This document shows positions 61,756 to 64,000 of a DNA stretch of 64,000 nucleotides, piece by piece. The stretch is from positions 1 to 64,000 of the forward strand of contig JARRQJ010000011.1 in assembly GCA_037381915.1 (NCBI GenBank), given 5' to 3'. Under the pieces are notes generated by a model, which saw only the letters and a list, made by a program, of their open reading frames with translations, ran no database searches and was not told where the DNA came from. Source of the DNA: JARRQJ01 sp037381915. Its GTDB lineage: Bacteria; Pseudomonadota; Gammaproteobacteria; DRLM01. The translations under genes were made by a program, and so were the position numbers. The first letter of the stretch is position 1. Every line of letters starts with the position of its first letter.

Positions 61756-62796
61756 CTACGGACAGGGATTGGGGTTGCCCTGGTGAATCTCCTCGATGCC
61801 GCTCAACACCAGGGGCGAAAGTTGGAGGTCAAGGGATTGTAGATTGCCGGCCAGTTGATCCAAGGTGGTGGCGCCGATGATCACGCTGGTGACGAAAGGG
61901 CGGGAGGCCGCATAGGCCAGTGCCATTTGTGCCGGATCCAGCCCTTGGCTGCGCGCCAGGCTCACGTAGGCTTCGGTCGCCGCCTGACCGCGCTGGCTGC
62001 GATAACGTTGGAAGCGTTCGTACATGGTGAGGCGGGCACCGGCCGGCTGATTGCCCCCCAGGTATTTTCCGGATAACACGCCGAAACCCAGGGGGGAATA
62101 GGCCAGCAGGCCCAATGCTTCGCGGTGGGCCACCTCGGCCAGACCGATTTCAAAAGTGCGGTTGAGGAGGTTGTAGGGGTTCTGGATACTGACCGCACGC
62201 GGCAGGTTTAACTCCCTGGCCGCCTGCAGAAAGCGCATCGCCCCCCACGGCGTCTCGTTGGACAGGCCGATATGCCGCACCTTGCCGGCGCGCACCAGAT
62301 CGCCCAGCACTTGCAGAGTCTCTTCGATGGGGACGGATTCGTCGGTGGGGTCGTGCTGATAACCAAGCCTGCCGAAGAAGTTGGCCTTGCGGTCCGGCCA
62401 ATGGAGCTGATAGAGATCCAGGTAATCGGTGCGCAGGCGCTTGAGGCTGTCGTCCAGCGCCGTCTCGATGTTGGCCCGGTCGAGCCGCGCCTTGCCGTTA
62501 CGCAGGTAGGACAAATCGCGCGCCGGCCCCGCCACCTTGCTGGCGAGAATGACGCGGTCGCGTTGGCCGCGCTGCTGCAGCCAAGAGCCGATGTATTCCT
62601 CGGTGCGCCCGTAGGTCTCGCCCTTCGGCGGCACCGGATACATCTCGGCGGTATCGATGAAGTTGACCCCCCGCTCCAGAGCGTAGTCCAACTGCGCATG
62701 GGCCTCGCTCTCGGTGTTTTGCTCGCCGAAGGTCATGGTGCCAAGGCAAATGGCGCTGACCTTGAGGTCGGTATGGCCTAAGCGACGATACTCCAT
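61756..62796 (-). CDS. tas: NADP(H)-dependent aldo/keto reductase Tas
   Basis: This 346-residue protein is a TIM-barrel aldo/keto reductase with the catalytic tetrad in NFIDTAEMYPVPPKGETYGR (Asp and Tyr), ILASKVAGPARD (Lys) and LYQLHWPDR (His), and the NADPH-binding VIIGATTLDQLAGNL near the C-terminus. The length is that of E. coli Tas, and the GETYGRTEEYIGSWL insert is typical. The physiological substrate is unknown. It lies 31 nt after the hemL gene in the same direction. Confidence 0.94.
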   Translation of the reverse strand: MEYRRLGHTDLKVSAICLGTMTFGEQNTESEAHAQLDYALERGVNFIDTAEMYPVPPKGETYGRTEEYIGSWLQQRGQRDRVILASKVAGPARDLSYLRNGKARLDRANIETALDDSLKRLRTDYLDLYQLHWPDRKANFFGRLGYQHDPTDESVPIEETLQVLGDLVRAGKVRHIGLSNETPWGAMRFLQAARELNLPRAVSIQNPYNLLNRTFEIGLAEVAHREALGLLAYSPLGFGVLSGKYLGGNQPAGARLTMYERFQRYRSQRGQAATEAYVSLARSQGLDPAQMALAYAASRPFVTSVIIGATTLDQLAGNLQSLDLQLSPLVLSGIEEIHQGNPNPCP

Positions 62797-62826
62797 GTCG
62801 GTCTCCTAAAACTTGGCGTGTTGTTG

Positions 62827-64000
62827 TTACAGCTGCGAAAAGACTTCCTCCGCCGAGACCAGAGTATTTTTGATCTCGCGCTCGCCGTGTGCGGAGGAGA
62901 CGAAGCCCGCCTCGAAGGCGGAGGGCGCCAGGTAGATGCCCTGTTCCAGCATGCCGTGGAAGAACAGCTTGAAGCGTTCCACGTTGCAGTTGGTGACTTG
63001 ATAATAGTCCTTGACCTGCGGCTCTTCGGTGAAGAACACACCGAACATCCCGCCCACCTGATTGGCGACCAGGGGGATATCGAAGGCCTTGGCCCGTGTC
63101 ACCAGACCGCGCGCCAACTGCTCGGTGCGTTCGCCCAGGGCGGTGAAAAAGTCGGGTTGCGCGACCTCCTCCAGCGTCGCCAGGCCCGCCGCCATGGCGA
63201 CCGGATTACCCGACAGGGTCCCCGCTTGATAGATGGGTCCGAGGGGGGCGATCTTTTCCATGATCTCCCGCTTGCCGCCGAAGGCGCCCACCGGCAGGCC
63301 GCCGCCGATCACCTTGCCCAGGGTGGTGAGATCGGGGGTGACCTCGTACAGTTCCTGCGCCCCGCCGAGGGCGACGCGAAAACCGGTCATCACCTCGTCG
63401 AAGATCAGTACCGATTCATATTCGTCGCAGATGCTGCGCAGGCCTTCGAGGAAGCCGGGCAGCGGCGGCACGCAGTTCATATTGCCCGCCACCGGTTCGA
63501 CGATAATGCAGGCGATCTGCCCGCCGAGATGGGCGAAGGTCTCGCGCACCTTGTCCAGGTCGTTATAGTCCAGGGTGATGGTGTGTTCCGCCAGAGCTAC
63601 CGGCACGCCGGGCGAGGTGGGCACTCCCAGGGTCAAGGCGCCGGAACCGGCCTTCACCAGCAGTGAGTCGGAATGGCCGTGATAGCAGCCCTCGAATTTT
63701 ACGATCTTGTCGCGGCCGGTGTAGCCGCGGGCCAGGCGAATGGCACTCATGGTGGCCTCGGTACCGGAATTCACCATGCGCACCATATCTAGGGACGGCA
63801 CCAGTTCGCACACCTTCTCCGCCATCTCGATCTCGATGCGCGTGGGCGCGCCGAAACCCAGGCCGTCGCCGATGGCCTCCTCCACGGCGGCGATCACCTT
63901 GGGGTGGGCATGACCGAGGATCATGGGTCCCCAGGAACCCACGTAATCGATATATTGCTTGCCGTCCTCGTCATAGAGGAAGGCGCCTTCGCCATGCTTA
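62827..64000 (-). CDS. hemL: Glutamate-1-semialdehyde 2,1-aminomutase (5' part outside the window)
   Basis: The frame stays open to the right edge of the window (KHGEGAFLYDEDGKQYIDYV...), so about the last 390 of roughly 425 residues are present. HemL converts glutamate-1-semialdehyde to 5-aminolevulinate for heme using PLP. The PLP lysine lies in TLGKVIGGGLPVGAFGGKR, and the VNSGTEATMSAIRLARGYTG and LIFDEVMTGFR motifs are intact. The next gene on the same strand is tas. Confidence 0.97.
   Translation of the reverse strand, partial: KHGEGAFLYDEDGKQYIDYVGSWGPMILGHAHPKVIAAVEEAIGDGLGFGAPTRIEIEMAEKVCELVPSLDMVRMVNSGTEATMSAIRLARGYTGRDKIVKFEGCYHGHSDSLLVKAGSGALTLGVPTSPGVPVALAEHTITLDYNDLDKVRETFAHLGGQIACIIVEPVAGNMNCVPPLPGFLEGLRSICDEYESVLIFDEVMTGFRVALGGAQELYEVTPDLTTLGKVIGGGLPVGAFGGKREIMEKIAPLGPIYQAGTLSGNPVAMAAGLATLEEVAQPDFFTALGERTEQLARGLVTRAKAFDIPLVANQVGGMFGVFFTEEPQVKDYYQVTNCNVERFKLFFHGMLEQGIYLAPSAFEAGFVSSAHGEREIKNTLVSAEEVFSQL

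Overview
The window is the replication-origin region of a gammaproteobacterial chromosome with moderately high GC. The gene order rpmH-dnaA-dnaN-recF-gyrB, with rnpA-yidD-yidC-mnmE, mnmG-rsmG, parA-parB and the atp operon on the other side of dnaA, is the classic origin neighbourhood. The proteins look gammaproteobacterial (two small Atp proteins ahead of atpB, 264-residue ThyA, 346-residue Tas, EfpL/YeiP remnant, SlyD-like FKBP). I cannot name the genus; a free-living, Chromatiales-like bacterium is a guess. The sequence carries a scaffold gap (NNNN at 29354-29357), so it is a draft assembly.

Layout: 1-2750 is an accessory patch of four small minus-strand genes (two GNAT-like acetyltransferases, a cupin, a small ferredoxin-like-fold protein). 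They are separated by attC-like sites with no integron integrase in view, and a perfect 40-bp palindrome sits beside the last gene. 3001-10750 is the complete F-type ATP synthase operon with its promoter and terminator and three GC-rich intergenic repeats. 10867-12651 encodes a carnitine-acyltransferase-fold protein whose catalytic histidine position is arginine. 13120-18787 holds parB, parA, a small exported protein, rsmG and mnmG. 18941-25909 is an oppositely oriented block (MoxR ATPase, DUF58, transglutaminase, GAF-PAS-GGDEF-EAL) lying between mnmG and mnmE. 25957-36155 contains mnmE (broken), yidC, yidD, rnpA, rpmH, dnaA, the probable oriC, dnaN, recF with two parS sites, and gyrB.

36213-43731 holds glk-pgl, an eroded HDOD-GAF signalling gene, folA, thyA, lgt, a lytic transglycosylase, a remnant of rlmI and small ORFs. 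43792-47755 is a tightly overlapping four-gene operon for lipid-linked sugar or lipid modification at the membrane. 48013-52669 holds fbp, a membrane-anchored VWA protein coupled to a coiled-coil membrane protein, and a 100-residue unknown. 52883-64000 holds an SlyD-like PPIase, a hydrolase-OsmC fusion, an exported metalloprotease pair, a frameshifted marC, an efpL with three in-frame TAG codons, a gamma-carbonic anhydrase, a periplasmic LVIVD-repeat protein with a DUF1439-like partner, tas and the 3' part of hemL.

Four themes stand out. (1) At least five recognisable genes are broken (mnmE, HDOD-GAF, rlmI, marC, efpL), which means either real gene decay or assembly error. (2) A cluster of attC-like sites lacks an integrase and ends near a 40-bp palindrome. 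(3) A probable pseudo-acyltransferase is placed between parB and the atp operon. (4) Several uncharacterised exported or membrane gene pairs (VWA/coiled-coil, LVIVD/DUF1439-like, matrixin/partner) could be unstudied envelope systems.
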